NCBI GenBank assembly: GCA_002405435.1
Contig: DHLU01000070.1
Coordinates: 1 to 5,885, forward strand
DNA length: 5,885 nucleotides
From: Flavobacteriales bacterium UBA4660
GTDB lineage: Bacteria > Bacteroidota > Bacteroidia > Flavobacteriales_D > Sanyastnellaceae
Direction of reading: 5' to 3'
Shown here: in pieces, positions 1 through 5,885 of the stretch
Layout of the letters: each line of letters begins with the position of its first letter
Position numbering within the stretch: the stretch's first letter is position 1
Position numbers and translations under genes: made by a program
Notes under the pieces: model-generated
Databases searched by the model: none
Seen by the model: only the letters and a program-made list of their open reading frames with translations
What the model was told of the DNA's origin: nothing

Positions 1-1
1 A

Positions 2-1882
2 CTGCCTTTCGGATTCTTTCCCAACAAACGCGAGAGTTCTCATGGCATCCTGCTGCCCGGCTACGGCAACGGCCAGCGGCAGGGTTACTTCCTGAAGGGA
101 CTGGGCTATTATATCCCCCTGCCGCCTTATGCAGATACCCAGCTAAAAGTTGACCTCTATTCACGGGGCTCCTGGCGGGTCTACAATTCCACCCGTTACC
201 GCAAGCTCTACCGGTTCAACGGCGGGTTTGACCTCAGCTATTCCGTCAACCGGTTTGGCTTCGAGGAACTGCCAGACTTCAGGCGGTTGCGCGATTTCAA
301 CGTCAAATGGAACCACCGTCAGGATGCGAAGGCCCGGCCCGGTCGGCAGTTTTCCGCCAATGTCAACCTGGGTACCAGCGACAATTTTCGCAACAACCTC
401 AGCAGTTCCCGCGATGAGTTTCTCACCGGTACGCTGAGTTCGGCACTGCGCTGGAGCCGAACCTGGAACAACCGCCCCTTTTTGCTTGACGTCACGGCAC
501 GCCATACCCAGAATACGGCTACAAGGGCGGTGGATGTGCTGCTCCCGGCTGTCACATTCGGCATGAACCGCGTCAACCTCCCCCTGGGCCTGCTGAGCAA
601 AAATGCCGCACTCCGCGAAAAGCTCAACAACAAGGTCGGTATTAACTACAACATGCGGTTTGAAAATGCAGTCAGCGCCGGCGATTCGGTATTTGCCATA
701 AACCGGATCGGAGCACTTGTCCGCCGCGCCGACAACGGTATGCAGCACACGGCCAACACGTCTGCGTCCTTTAAAGTACTCAGCGGGGCGGTCACCATTA
801 ACCCAACGGTCTCGGCCAATTGGTTCAATGCCTTTCGCCGGGTACAGCAGCGGTATAATGCCGAAGGCCTGTCGGTGCTGGATACTGTGCCCGGTTTTGA
901 GCAGGCGCTGCGCTGGAATGCCGCCGTTACAGCCAGCACCCGTTTCTACGGCATGTACACCTTTCGCAAGGCGGGCTACCTGAAGGCCCTCAGGCACGTG
1001 ATCAACCTCAACAGCGGGCTGTCTTACCAGCCTTTTGCCGATGAAAGGGCCTTCGCTTTCCTGGGTAATGACCTGGCGCCCACTGCCTTCACCCGGTTTG
1101 ATGCCGCCCGGTTTCGCCCTGGCAACTCCGTAGAGGCCGGTAGCTTGAATTTCAACATCTTACAAAACCTGGAGGCCAAGGTTCGCGACCGTAGTTCGGC
1201 CAAGGTCCAGTACAAGAAAATTTCGGTTATCGATGGTTTCAGGACCTCGCTGCGCCGCAACCTGCTGGCGGATTCACTGCACTGGAGCAATATCAATTTC
1301 GATGCGTTTACGACTATCGCCGGCCGCATAGACCTCAGCTATGGGTCCTCCTACTCACTTTACGACCGCGACCGCAGCGGAAAGCGCATCGACCAATACC
1401 TCTATGACAATGGCAAGGGGCTATTGCGCATGGAGTCTACCGCCCTGAGCATCGGCACCTCCTGGGCCGGAGGCACCGGCCAGCGGCAGCAAGCCAATGA
1501 AGACGGCCAGCCCCGAGACGCGCCACGAAACCAGCCGTGGAATTTCCGCCTTAATTATTCGGTACAGTTTGACAATCAGTTTAGTACCTTCAGTCAGGGC
1601 GATAGCCTTGCCGTAGCCCAGCACGGGGTGGATGCCGGGTTCAGCTTTACCCTACTGGACCGTTGGACCCTGAGTGTCAATACGGGCTATGACTTTGTAA
1701 GAGAGGAACTTAACACCACACAGCTCATGCTTTACTGGGATCTCCATTGTTGGGAGTTTCAGGCCCAGTGGATTCCCTTCGGTCAGTGGCGGAGCTACAT
1801 GGTGCAGCTCAACATTAAGGCCGGTATGCTGCAAGACCTCAAGCTTCAGCAGCGCGTAAATTATTCTGATGTCAATTTCTGA
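2..1882 (+). CDS. lptD: LptD-like LPS-assembly outer-membrane protein, 3' part
   Basis: This is the C-terminal 626 residues of an outer-membrane beta-barrel of the Bacteroidota LptD (OstA-like) type; the frame is open from the left edge, so the start and the N-terminal periplasmic domain lie outside the window. The fragment opens with PFGFFPNKRESSHGILLPGYG, then alternating aromatic and polar strands with GSW and YRKLYR segments typical of this barrel family. Near the end are LHCWE (Cys at fragment residue 583) and WIPFGQWRSY, a signature I recognise from Bacteroidota LptD, and the last residue is Phe, as expected for a BAM-inserted barrel. A Q/N/R-rich stretch at about residues 490-515 is probably a surface loop. 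The known family role is insertion of LPS into the outer leaflet. The TTG at 287 is an internal Leu codon, not a start. The stop is TGA. Assignment is by motif memory; the family is fairly sure, activity is inferred. Confidence 0.85.
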   Translation: MPFGFFPNKRESSHGILLPGYGNGQRQGYFLKGLGYYIPLPPYADTQLKVDLYSRGSWRVYNSTRYRKLYRFNGGFDLSYSVNRFGFEELPDFRRLRDFNVKWNHRQDAKARPGRQFSANVNLGTSDNFRNNLSSSRDEFLTGTLSSALRWSRTWNNRPFLLDVTARHTQNTATRAVDVLLPAVTFGMNRVNLPLGLLSKNAALREKLNNKVGINYNMRFENAVSAGDSVFAINRIGALVRRADNGMQHTANTSASFKVLSGAVTINPTVSANWFNAFRRVQQRYNAEGLSVLDTVPGFEQALRWNAAVTASTRFYGMYTFRKAGYLKALRHVINLNSGLSYQPFADERAFAFLGNDLAPTAFTRFDAARFRPGNSVEAGSLNFNILQNLEAKVRDRSSAKVQYKKISVIDGFRTSLRRNLLADSLHWSNINFDAFTTIAGRIDLSYGSSYSLYDRDRSGKRIDQYLYDNGKGLLRMESTALSIGTSWAGGTGQRQQANEDGQPRDAPRNQPWNFRLNYSVQFDNQFSTFSQGDSLAVAQHGVDAGFSFTLLDRWTLSVNTGYDFVREELNTTQLMLYWDLHCWEFQAQWIPFGQWRSYMVQLNIKAGMLQDLKLQQRVNYSDVNF

Positions 1883-1925
1883 TTCCGGCGCGTATTCTCC
1901 CGCGGATACAATTGCCCCGGTTCGT

Positions 1926-1933
1926 TATATTTG
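1926..1933 (+). promoter_or_regulatory. Bacteroidota -7 promoter element for secDF
   Basis: TATATTTG matches the Bacteroidota primary-sigma -7 consensus TAnnTTTG at every defined position. It lies in the 97-base gap between lptD and secDF, about 46 bases before the secDF ATG, leaving room for a leader of roughly 40 bases. I see no convincing -33 TTG at the usual spacing; the TTG at 1912-1914 is too close. The element suggests secDF can be transcribed independently of lptD, although no clear terminator separates them. This is a consensus match only. Confidence 0.5.
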
Positions 1934-1979
1934 CCGCCCTTGAATTTTTTTCGGGGCTTCTACCAAAACTCAATGATGC

Positions 1980-3479
1980 ATGCAGAATAAAGGAATCCTG
2001 TGGTTTTTTGTGATTTTGCTTGGGCTTGCCACGCTCTACTTTTTCTCACTTTCCTTCGTTTCCTCCCGCTTCGAAAAAGGGGCCAGGGAATACGCCGTTG
2101 CCTATGTTGCCTCCATCCGCAAGTCCGACTGTTCTGATGTTCAGGTGGATTCAGCCATACTGGCGGTAACCAAGAGTTACCTCCGCGACAGCGCAGAGGC
2201 CAAGATCTATCCTGTGCTGGGCAACACCTACCGGGACGTAAAAAAGAACCAGTTGAACCTGGGGCTTGCCCTTCAGGGCGGCATGAGCGTTACCCTCGAG
2301 GTATCCATTGCCGATCTGCTGTTGGGCCTGAGTGAACGCAGCGAAGCCCCGAATTTCAATGCTGCCCTCAAGAAGGCTTCGGAGATGCAGAAACGATCTT
2401 CCTCCTCGTACATGGCGCTGTTTGAGCAAGCGTGGAAGGAACAGAATGCTGGCTATCCCCTGTGGCGTGTATTCAGCATGAGCAAGAGCAGCGACCTCTT
2501 CCCGATGAATGCCACCGACGACGAGGTCCTTGATGTGCTTGGCAAGGAAGCCGATAACGCCATCAGGAATACGGAAAACATCATCAAAAAGCGTATTGAC
2601 AACCTGGGTGTGGCCCAGCCCAACGTGCAAAAGCAATCGGTTTCTGGCCGTATTGTGGTCGAATTGCCGGGTGTGGACGACCGCGAAGATGTGCGCAAGA
2701 AACTGAAGACTACGGCCAACCTCGAATTTTGGCCTACCTACAAGAGCTCTGAACTCTACGGATTATGGCAGGCCATCAACGACAGCATTGCCAAAACCCT
2801 TTACCCTGAATTGTTTGTGAGTGACAAGGATACTGCTGCGGCGGATTCGTCACTGACGCAACTCACCGCGTCCGATACAACCGCTGCGGCGGCCGATACC
2901 ACGCTGGCAGCCGGTGCAGATGCCGACAGCACGGCCGCAGAAGAAGATGAGGCCGCAGAGGGAAAGAAAGAACTCACCGAAGAAGATCGCAAGAAAAACC
3001 CCCTGCTCACGAAACTGGGCCCTATGCTCGCCATGGACCGCAGCACCGGTATCGACCAGTGTATGGTAGCCATTGCCAACGTGAAGGATACCGCTGAAGT
3101 AAACCGCATGCTGGCAGGTCCGGTGGCGCGCAACTTCCTGCCCAAAGACATTCGCCTGCTGTGGGGCGCCCAGGCTGAGGGCAATGCCGTGCGCCTCTAT
3201 GCCATTAAGGATGAATCCGGAAAAGGAATAGCCCCGCTGGACGGCAGCGTGATCAATTCTGCCGGCCGCGATATTTACGAAGGCAAGGCCATTGTTGACC
3301 TCACCATGGATGCCTCCAAAGGCGCCCCGGTCTGGAAAAAAATGACCGAAAAAGCAGCGGCCGACAACCAGCGCCCGATTGCCATTGTGATGGACGACCT
3401 GGTCTACAGCGCTCCGAATGTGAATGAGCCTATTCCCAACGGACGTTCACAGATCAGTTTTGGCAACGGTCCTATCTAA
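1980..3479 (+). CDS. secDF: SecDF N-terminal part: first TM segment and P1 domain of SecD, ended by an in-frame stop
   Basis: SecDF is the proton-driven membrane partner of SecYEG that helps preproteins finish crossing the inner membrane. This 499-residue frame holds the SecD start MQNKG, a first membrane segment (about residues 6-28), the conserved LGLALQGGM block (94-102), and the P1-domain block NIIKKRIDNLGVAQPNV (200-216) followed by VELPGVDD. A low-complexity Ala/Asp/Thr/Glu-rich linker occupies about 281-340. The frame stops at TAA 3477-3479, after GRSQISFGNGPI, just before the expected membrane segments 2-6; the family protein continues in the same frame downstream. The product alone would be a membrane-anchored P1 domain without a proton channel. 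Start choice: ATG 1980 gives the family N-terminus; ATGs at 1973 and 1976 are in another frame. No strong Shine-Dalgarno is seen, which is usual in this phylum. Odd point: the usual Asp of LGLDLxGG is Ala97. Confidence 0.85.
   Translation: MQNKGILWFFVILLGLATLYFFSLSFVSSRFEKGAREYAVAYVASIRKSDCSDVQVDSAILAVTKSYLRDSAEAKIYPVLGNTYRDVKKNQLNLGLALQGGMSVTLEVSIADLLLGLSERSEAPNFNAALKKASEMQKRSSSSYMALFEQAWKEQNAGYPLWRVFSMSKSSDLFPMNATDDEVLDVLGKEADNAIRNTENIIKKRIDNLGVAQPNVQKQSVSGRIVVELPGVDDREDVRKKLKTTANLEFWPTYKSSELYGLWQAINDSIAKTLYPELFVSDKDTAAADSSLTQLTASDTTAAAADTTLAAGADADSTAAEEDEAAEGKKELTEEDRKKNPLLTKLGPMLAMDRSTGIDQCMVAIANVKDTAEVNRMLAGPVARNFLPKDIRLLWGAQAEGNAVRLYAIKDESGKGIAPLDGSVINSAGRDIYEGKAIVDLTMDASKGAPVWKKMTEKAAADNQRPIAIVMDDLVYSAPNVNEPIPNGRSQISFGNGPI
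3477..3479 (+). other. secDF: In-frame TAA interrupting secDF
   Basis: This TAA is in the same frame as both the upstream ATG (1980) and the downstream SecDF continuation. Read through, the junction gives SFGNGPI, stop, DQIQEADDLSGLLKAG, and the last block is the conserved stretch that follows P1 in SecD proteins (family pattern EAxDLxxxLKAG). No frame change is needed, so a substitution or a small in-frame change explains it better than an indel. Possible readings are a base-call or assembly error, a true nonsense mutation making secDF a pseudogene, or, much less likely, recoding. TAG and TGA end the kinase and lptD, and TAA ends secDF itself, so a reassigned code is not suggested. Confidence 0.9.
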
Positions 3480-3489
3480 GACCAGATTC

Positions 3490-3495
3490 AGGAGG
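3490..3495 (+). promoter_or_regulatory. AGGAGG, Shine-Dalgarno-like sequence downstream of the secDF stop
   Basis: A perfect AGGAGG lies 10 bases after the internal TAA, eight bases before an in-frame CTG (3504) and 35 bases before an in-frame GTG (3531). It could in principle allow re-initiation of the second half. Against this, the bases also encode the conserved Gln-Glu-Ala of the SecD post-P1 block, ribosome binding in Bacteroidota relies little on such sequences, and CTG is a rare start. I regard it as probably coincidental. Confidence 0.2.
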
Positions 3496-3530
3496 CCGAC
3501 GACCTGTCAGGTCTGCTCAAGGCGGGTTCA

Positions 3531-5087
3531 GTGCCGGCGCGCATCACCATCTTGGATGAGGTTACCGTAGGCGCTACCCTGGGAGAAAAGAACATATCAT
3601 CCGGTATCTGGGCCTTTATCATCGCCTTCGCGGTGATTCTGCTCTATATGATTTTCTACTATGCCTGGGCGGGTCTTGCCGCCAACGCAGCCCTGATCGC
3701 CAACCTCTTCTTCATGATGGGGGCCCTGATTGCCTGCGGCGGTTCACTTACGCTGCCGGGTATTGCAGGTATCGTGCTGACCATGGGTATGGCTGTAGAC
3801 GCCAACGTACTGATCTATGAGCGCGTAAAGGAGGAACTTCGTATGGGCAAGGCCGTGCAGCCTGCCATGCGCGATGGTTTCATCAAGGCTATTTCCGCGA
3901 TCATCGACGGCAATGCCACCACGCTGCTCACCGGTATTGTGCTGTTTGTGGTGGGTACAGGGCCGATCAAAGGCTTCGCCACAACGCTCATCATCGGTAT
4001 TTTCACTACCCTTTTTACTGCCATTGTGGTGGCGCGGCTGATTCTCTACCGGAGGCTGGAAAACAAGCGTCCGATCAGCTTTGCAAGCAACATCACCAAA
4101 AACTGGTTTACCAATGTCAACTACGATTTCGTCGGCAAGCGCAAGGTGTTTTATGTGATTTCTCTGGTGATCATCGGTGCTGGCTTTGTTTCGATGGCCG
4201 TGCGCAATCCTTCCTTCAACATGGGCGTTGACTTCGCCGGCGGTACCTCGTTCAATGTCGCCTTTGACAGTGATGTGGATGCCGACGCACTGCGCACCGC
4301 ATTGGGATCGGCGTATTCGGCGGGCGGTCAGTCAAGCGGCCTCACCGTGCAGAGTATTGAAAACAGCGGACGCAACTACAAAATCGTGACCAACTACCTG
4401 ATCAGCAGCGATGCTGAGGACGTGGAAAAGCAGGTGCTTGACAAAACCACTGAGGCCCTTTCCTCAGCGGGTGTTGGTTTTGAAATTATCTCAAGTGTAA
4501 AGGTGGATCCCACTATGTCTGACGACTTCAGGAAAGAAGCCATCTGGGCCTCTATCATCGGACTGCTGCTCGTAGGTTTCTATGTGTTTATCCGGTTCCG
4601 CATGGCCAACTACGCGCTCGGTGCCATAGTGGCCCTGGCCCACGATGCCCTGATGGTGGTGGCGGCATTTTCGCTCCTCAACGGTATCGTTCCGTTTTCG
4701 CTGGAGGTTAACCAGGCCTTTATCGGCGCCATCCTTACGGTAATCGGTTACTCGATCAACGACACGGTGGTTATCTTCGACCGTATCCGCGAATACCTGC
4801 GTAACCGCAGGGGCGATGATATGAAGGCCACCATCAACGACGCCCTGAACAGCACCCTGGGTCGTACCATCAATACTTCCATGACGGTATTGCTGACCCT
4901 GCTGGTGATGTTCATCTTCGGAAGCGATGATATCCGCGGATTCTGTTTCGCAATGATTGTCGGCGTGGTGAGCGGTTCTTACTCCACGCTATTTATTGCG
5001 ACCCCCATTGTGGTCGACTTCCACCGCTGGTTTTCCAAGGGTGGTAAGTCAGCGTCAGACGCTGCAGTGAAGCCGGTTACGGCCTAA
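3531..5087 (+). CDS. secDF: SecDF C-terminal part: SecD TM2-6 plus complete SecF
   Basis: This is the remainder of SecDF in the same frame as the upstream half; conserved coding actually resumes right after the TAA at 3480, and GTG 3531 is only the first plausible start codon. In order (residues from the GTG): a membrane segment about 26-46, the SecD helix-4 motif GMAVDANVLIYERVKEE (86-102) with its proton-relay Asp90, further SecD membrane segments to about 173, then SecF from about 205 with a first membrane segment, the MGVDFAGGTS block (231-240), its periplasmic region, and the helix motif IGYSINDTVVIFDRIRE (405-421) with Asp411. Both key acidic residues and the last membrane segments are intact, arguing that the gene was under selection until very recently. 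With the upstream part, the whole would be about 1,035 codons, normal for a fused Bacteroidota SecDF. It ends with TAA just before a terminator. Confidence 0.85.
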   Translation: MPARITILDEVTVGATLGEKNISSGIWAFIIAFAVILLYMIFYYAWAGLAANAALIANLFFMMGALIACGGSLTLPGIAGIVLTMGMAVDANVLIYERVKEELRMGKAVQPAMRDGFIKAISAIIDGNATTLLTGIVLFVVGTGPIKGFATTLIIGIFTTLFTAIVVARLILYRRLENKRPISFASNITKNWFTNVNYDFVGKRKVFYVISLVIIGAGFVSMAVRNPSFNMGVDFAGGTSFNVAFDSDVDADALRTALGSAYSAGGQSSGLTVQSIENSGRNYKIVTNYLISSDAEDVEKQVLDKTTEALSSAGVGFEIISSVKVDPTMSDDFRKEAIWASIIGLLLVGFYVFIRFRMANYALGAIVALAHDALMVVAAFSLLNGIVPFSLEVNQAFIGAILTVIGYSINDTVVIFDRIREYLRNRRGDDMKATINDALNSTLGRTINTSMTVLLTLLVMFIFGSDDIRGFCFAMIVGVVSGSYSTLFIATPIVVDFHRWFSKGGKSASDAAVKPVTA

Positions 5088-5102
5088 GAACAAAAAAACA
5101 TG

Positions 5103-5125
5103 GCTTTTCCCCAAAAGGGGAAAGC
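5103..5125 (-). terminator. Hairpin, terminator for the minus-strand kinase transcript
   Basis: The arms GCTTTTCCCC and GGGGAAAGC pair around an AAAA loop with one bulged T. Read on the minus strand the hairpin is followed, after three bases, by seven T (the complement of the A-run at 5093-5099), the arrangement of an intrinsic terminator for the convergent kinase gene. It sits 16 bases after the secDF stop. This is a visual structure call with no computed energy. Confidence 0.55.
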
Positions 5126-5127
5126 AG

Positions 5128-5157
5128 AAACGTCGCCCGAGGGCGACGTTTTTTTTT
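5128..5157 (+). terminator. Strong intrinsic terminator of secDF
   Basis: A perfect 10-base-pair stem, AAACGTCGCC against GGCGACGTTT (5128-5137 with 5142-5151), closes a CGAG loop and runs directly into a T-tract ending at 5157. It begins 41 bases after the secDF stop codon. The symmetric A side means it could also act weakly on the minus strand. Stem length, GC core, tetraloop and T-run make this the best-supported regulatory site in the window. Confidence 0.88.
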
Positions 5158-5181
5158 CGGATGTGTCAAAGGGAAGTCAGC

Positions 5182-5223
5182 GCACAGCGCAAGGCCGCCG
5201 GGCACAAGGCGAAGGTGCTGTGC
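5182..5223 (-). other. Imperfect inverted repeat just after the kinase gene
   Basis: GCACAGC (5182-5188) is complementary to GCTGTGC (5217-5223), with a possible inner stem CGCC (5196-5199) with GGCG (5208-5211). On the minus strand it overlaps the end of the kinase stop codon, so the RNA could fold directly after the gene. No T-run follows, so it is not a standard terminator; it may stabilise the 3' end or be chance. Confidence 0.3.
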
Positions 5224-5840
5224 TATTTAAACAGGCCGTGCAGTTGGCTGTCGATTCCGGATATTATTTTTCCCAGGTCTTCCGCTTTTTCGTGAAACTT
5301 GTTGGTGTCAACATCCACGATGAGCAACTTGCCCTTGTTGTAGGTGCTGATCCATGCCTCATAGCGTTCGTTGAGGCGGTTGAGGTAATCGAGCCGAATG
5401 GCTTCCTCGTATTCGCGGCCGCGCTTTTGGATATTTTCCACCAGTGCGGGAACTGTGGCGCGCAGGTAAATCAACAGGTCTGGCGGCGTGATGAACTCAT
5501 CCATCAGCTCAAAAAGGTCTTGATAATTTTCAAAGTCCCTTGTAGTCATAAGCCGCATGGCATGCAGGTTAGGGGCGAAGATGTGGGCGTCCTCATAAAT
5601 GGTGCGGTCCTGAACGATCTTCTTACCGCTCTTGTTGAGCGTGGTAATTTGCCGGAACCGGCTTTTCAGGAGATAGACCTGGAGGTTGAATGACCACCGG
5701 TGCATGTCTTTGTAAAAGTCAATCAGGTAGGGGTTGTCATCTACCTCTTCGAAGTGCGGCTGCCACTTGTAGTGTTTGGCGAGCAGGGTGGTCAGGGTGG
5801 TTTTTCCCGAACCTATGTTACCGGCGATAGCAATGTGCAT
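5223..5840 (-). CDS. Deoxynucleoside kinase (deoxyadenosine/deoxyguanosine kinase type)
   Basis: This is a complete 205-residue cytosolic kinase of the dNK/dCK/dGK family, which transfers the ATP gamma-phosphate to the 5'-OH of a deoxynucleoside in nucleotide salvage. The P-loop is GNIGSGKT (7-14). The EEVDDNPYL region (31-39) supplies the likely catalytic Glu, and WSFNLQ (49-54) matches the substrate-pocket segment. The QDRTIYED motif (77-84) is the family DRS/ERS-type signature, and KRGREYE (139-145) is the Arg-rich lid. Length fits the bacterial family. ATG 5840 is chosen because it places the P-loop at the normal distance from the N-terminus; the stop is TAG. The gene is convergent with secDF and separated from it by the double hairpin. 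Base specificity (dA, dG or broader) cannot be read from sequence alone, so no symbol is given. No damage is seen. Confidence 0.9.
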   Translation of the reverse strand: MHIAIAGNIGSGKTTLTTLLAKHYKWQPHFEEVDDNPYLIDFYKDMHRWSFNLQVYLLKSRFRQITTLNKSGKKIVQDRTIYEDAHIFAPNLHAMRLMTTRDFENYQDLFELMDEFITPPDLLIYLRATVPALVENIQKRGREYEEAIRLDYLNRLNERYEAWISTYNKGKLLIVDVDTNKFHEKAEDLGKIISGIDSQLHGLFK

Positions 5841-5843
5841 TGT

Positions 5844-5885
5844 TTAGGCTGTCAGTACCGATTCACTTTCCGAGAAAAGATAACC
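5844..5885 (-). CDS. Possible C-terminal tail of an upstream minus-strand gene
   Basis: On the minus strand, one frame entering from the right edge is open for 13 codons and reads GYLFSESESVLTA before a TAA at 5846-5844, three bases upstream of the kinase ATG. The other two frames also hit stops within the stretch. The tight spacing would fit an operon with the kinase, but 13 codons are too few to identify a protein. The alternative is that this is simply the kinase leader; TATCTTTT at 5882-5875 (minus) differs from the -7 consensus TAnnTTTG by one base. Confidence 0.25.
   Translation of the reverse strand, partial: GYLFSESESVLTA

Noticed and set aside
287..289. TTG as a start codon for the lptD frame
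   Set aside because: The same frame is open and family-like upstream to the window edge (PFGFFPN and following), so this is an internal Leu codon.
161..997. A 278-codon open frame on the minus strand, opposite lptD
   Set aside because: It lies wholly antisense to a clearly recognisable barrel gene, shows no family motif and has a composition expected from the complement of GC-rich codons.
1914..1957. GCCCCG (1914-1919) and CGGGGC (1952-1957) as an lptD terminator
   Set aside because: A six-base stem with a 32-base loop and no T-run after it is not a credible terminator, and it spans the likely secDF promoter.
1980..5087. A reassigned genetic code explaining the TAA in secDF
   Set aside because: TAA also ends secDF itself at its expected length, and no other internal stop occurs in lptD, secDF or the kinase gene.
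5100..5693. A 197-codon open frame on the plus strand, opposite the kinase gene
   Set aside because: Its ATG sits in the terminator region, it runs through both hairpins and the T-tract, and the opposite strand encodes a complete kinase with all motifs. It is a shadow frame.
1..5885. Mobile element, CRISPR array, tRNA, rRNA or defence system
   Set aside because: No terminal inverted repeats, transposase or integrase motifs, regularly spaced repeats or tRNA-like cloverleaf were seen; the genes are ordinary envelope and salvage functions.

Overview
The window looks like chromosomal housekeeping DNA from a member of the Bacteroidota with a moderately high G+C content (roughly mid-50s percent by eye, not counted). 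Four signs point there: SecD and SecF encoded as one continuous SecDF frame whose N-terminus starts MQNKG; an LptD-type outer-membrane barrel with the Bacteroidota-style LHCWE and WIPFGQ motifs near its C-terminus; a deoxynucleoside kinase of the small bacterial dAK/dGK type; and a TAnnTTTG -7 promoter element in front of secDF. I cannot place it below phylum.

Layout. Positions 2-1882 (+) hold the 3' part of an lptD-like gene whose start lies outside the window. A 97-base gap follows, carrying a good Bacteroidota -7 element at 1926-1933. Positions 1980-5087 (+) form one reading frame for a full-length SecDF, broken once by an in-frame TAA at 3477-3479; the conserved protein continues in the same frame on the far side. 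Positions 5103-5157 carry two adjacent hairpins flanked by opposite T-runs, which looks like a shared terminator between convergent genes. Positions 5223-5840 (-) hold a complete deoxynucleoside kinase gene. The last about 40 bases may contain the tail of another minus-strand gene just upstream of the kinase.

How the genes work together. LptD and SecDF both serve the cell envelope. SecDF uses the proton-motive force to help pull preproteins through SecYEG, and outer-membrane proteins such as LptD are clients of that route; LptD then inserts LPS into the outer leaflet. The kinase belongs to nucleotide salvage and is unrelated, being transcribed toward secDF from the other side.

I found no mobile element, CRISPR array, RNA gene or new defence-type system. 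The one striking anomaly is the stop codon inside secDF, which separates the first membrane anchor plus most of the P1 periplasmic domain of SecD from the remaining membrane domains. A sequencing or assembly error, or a recent nonsense mutation, is the most economical explanation; a genuine split or recoded SecDF is possible but unsupported by anything else visible.
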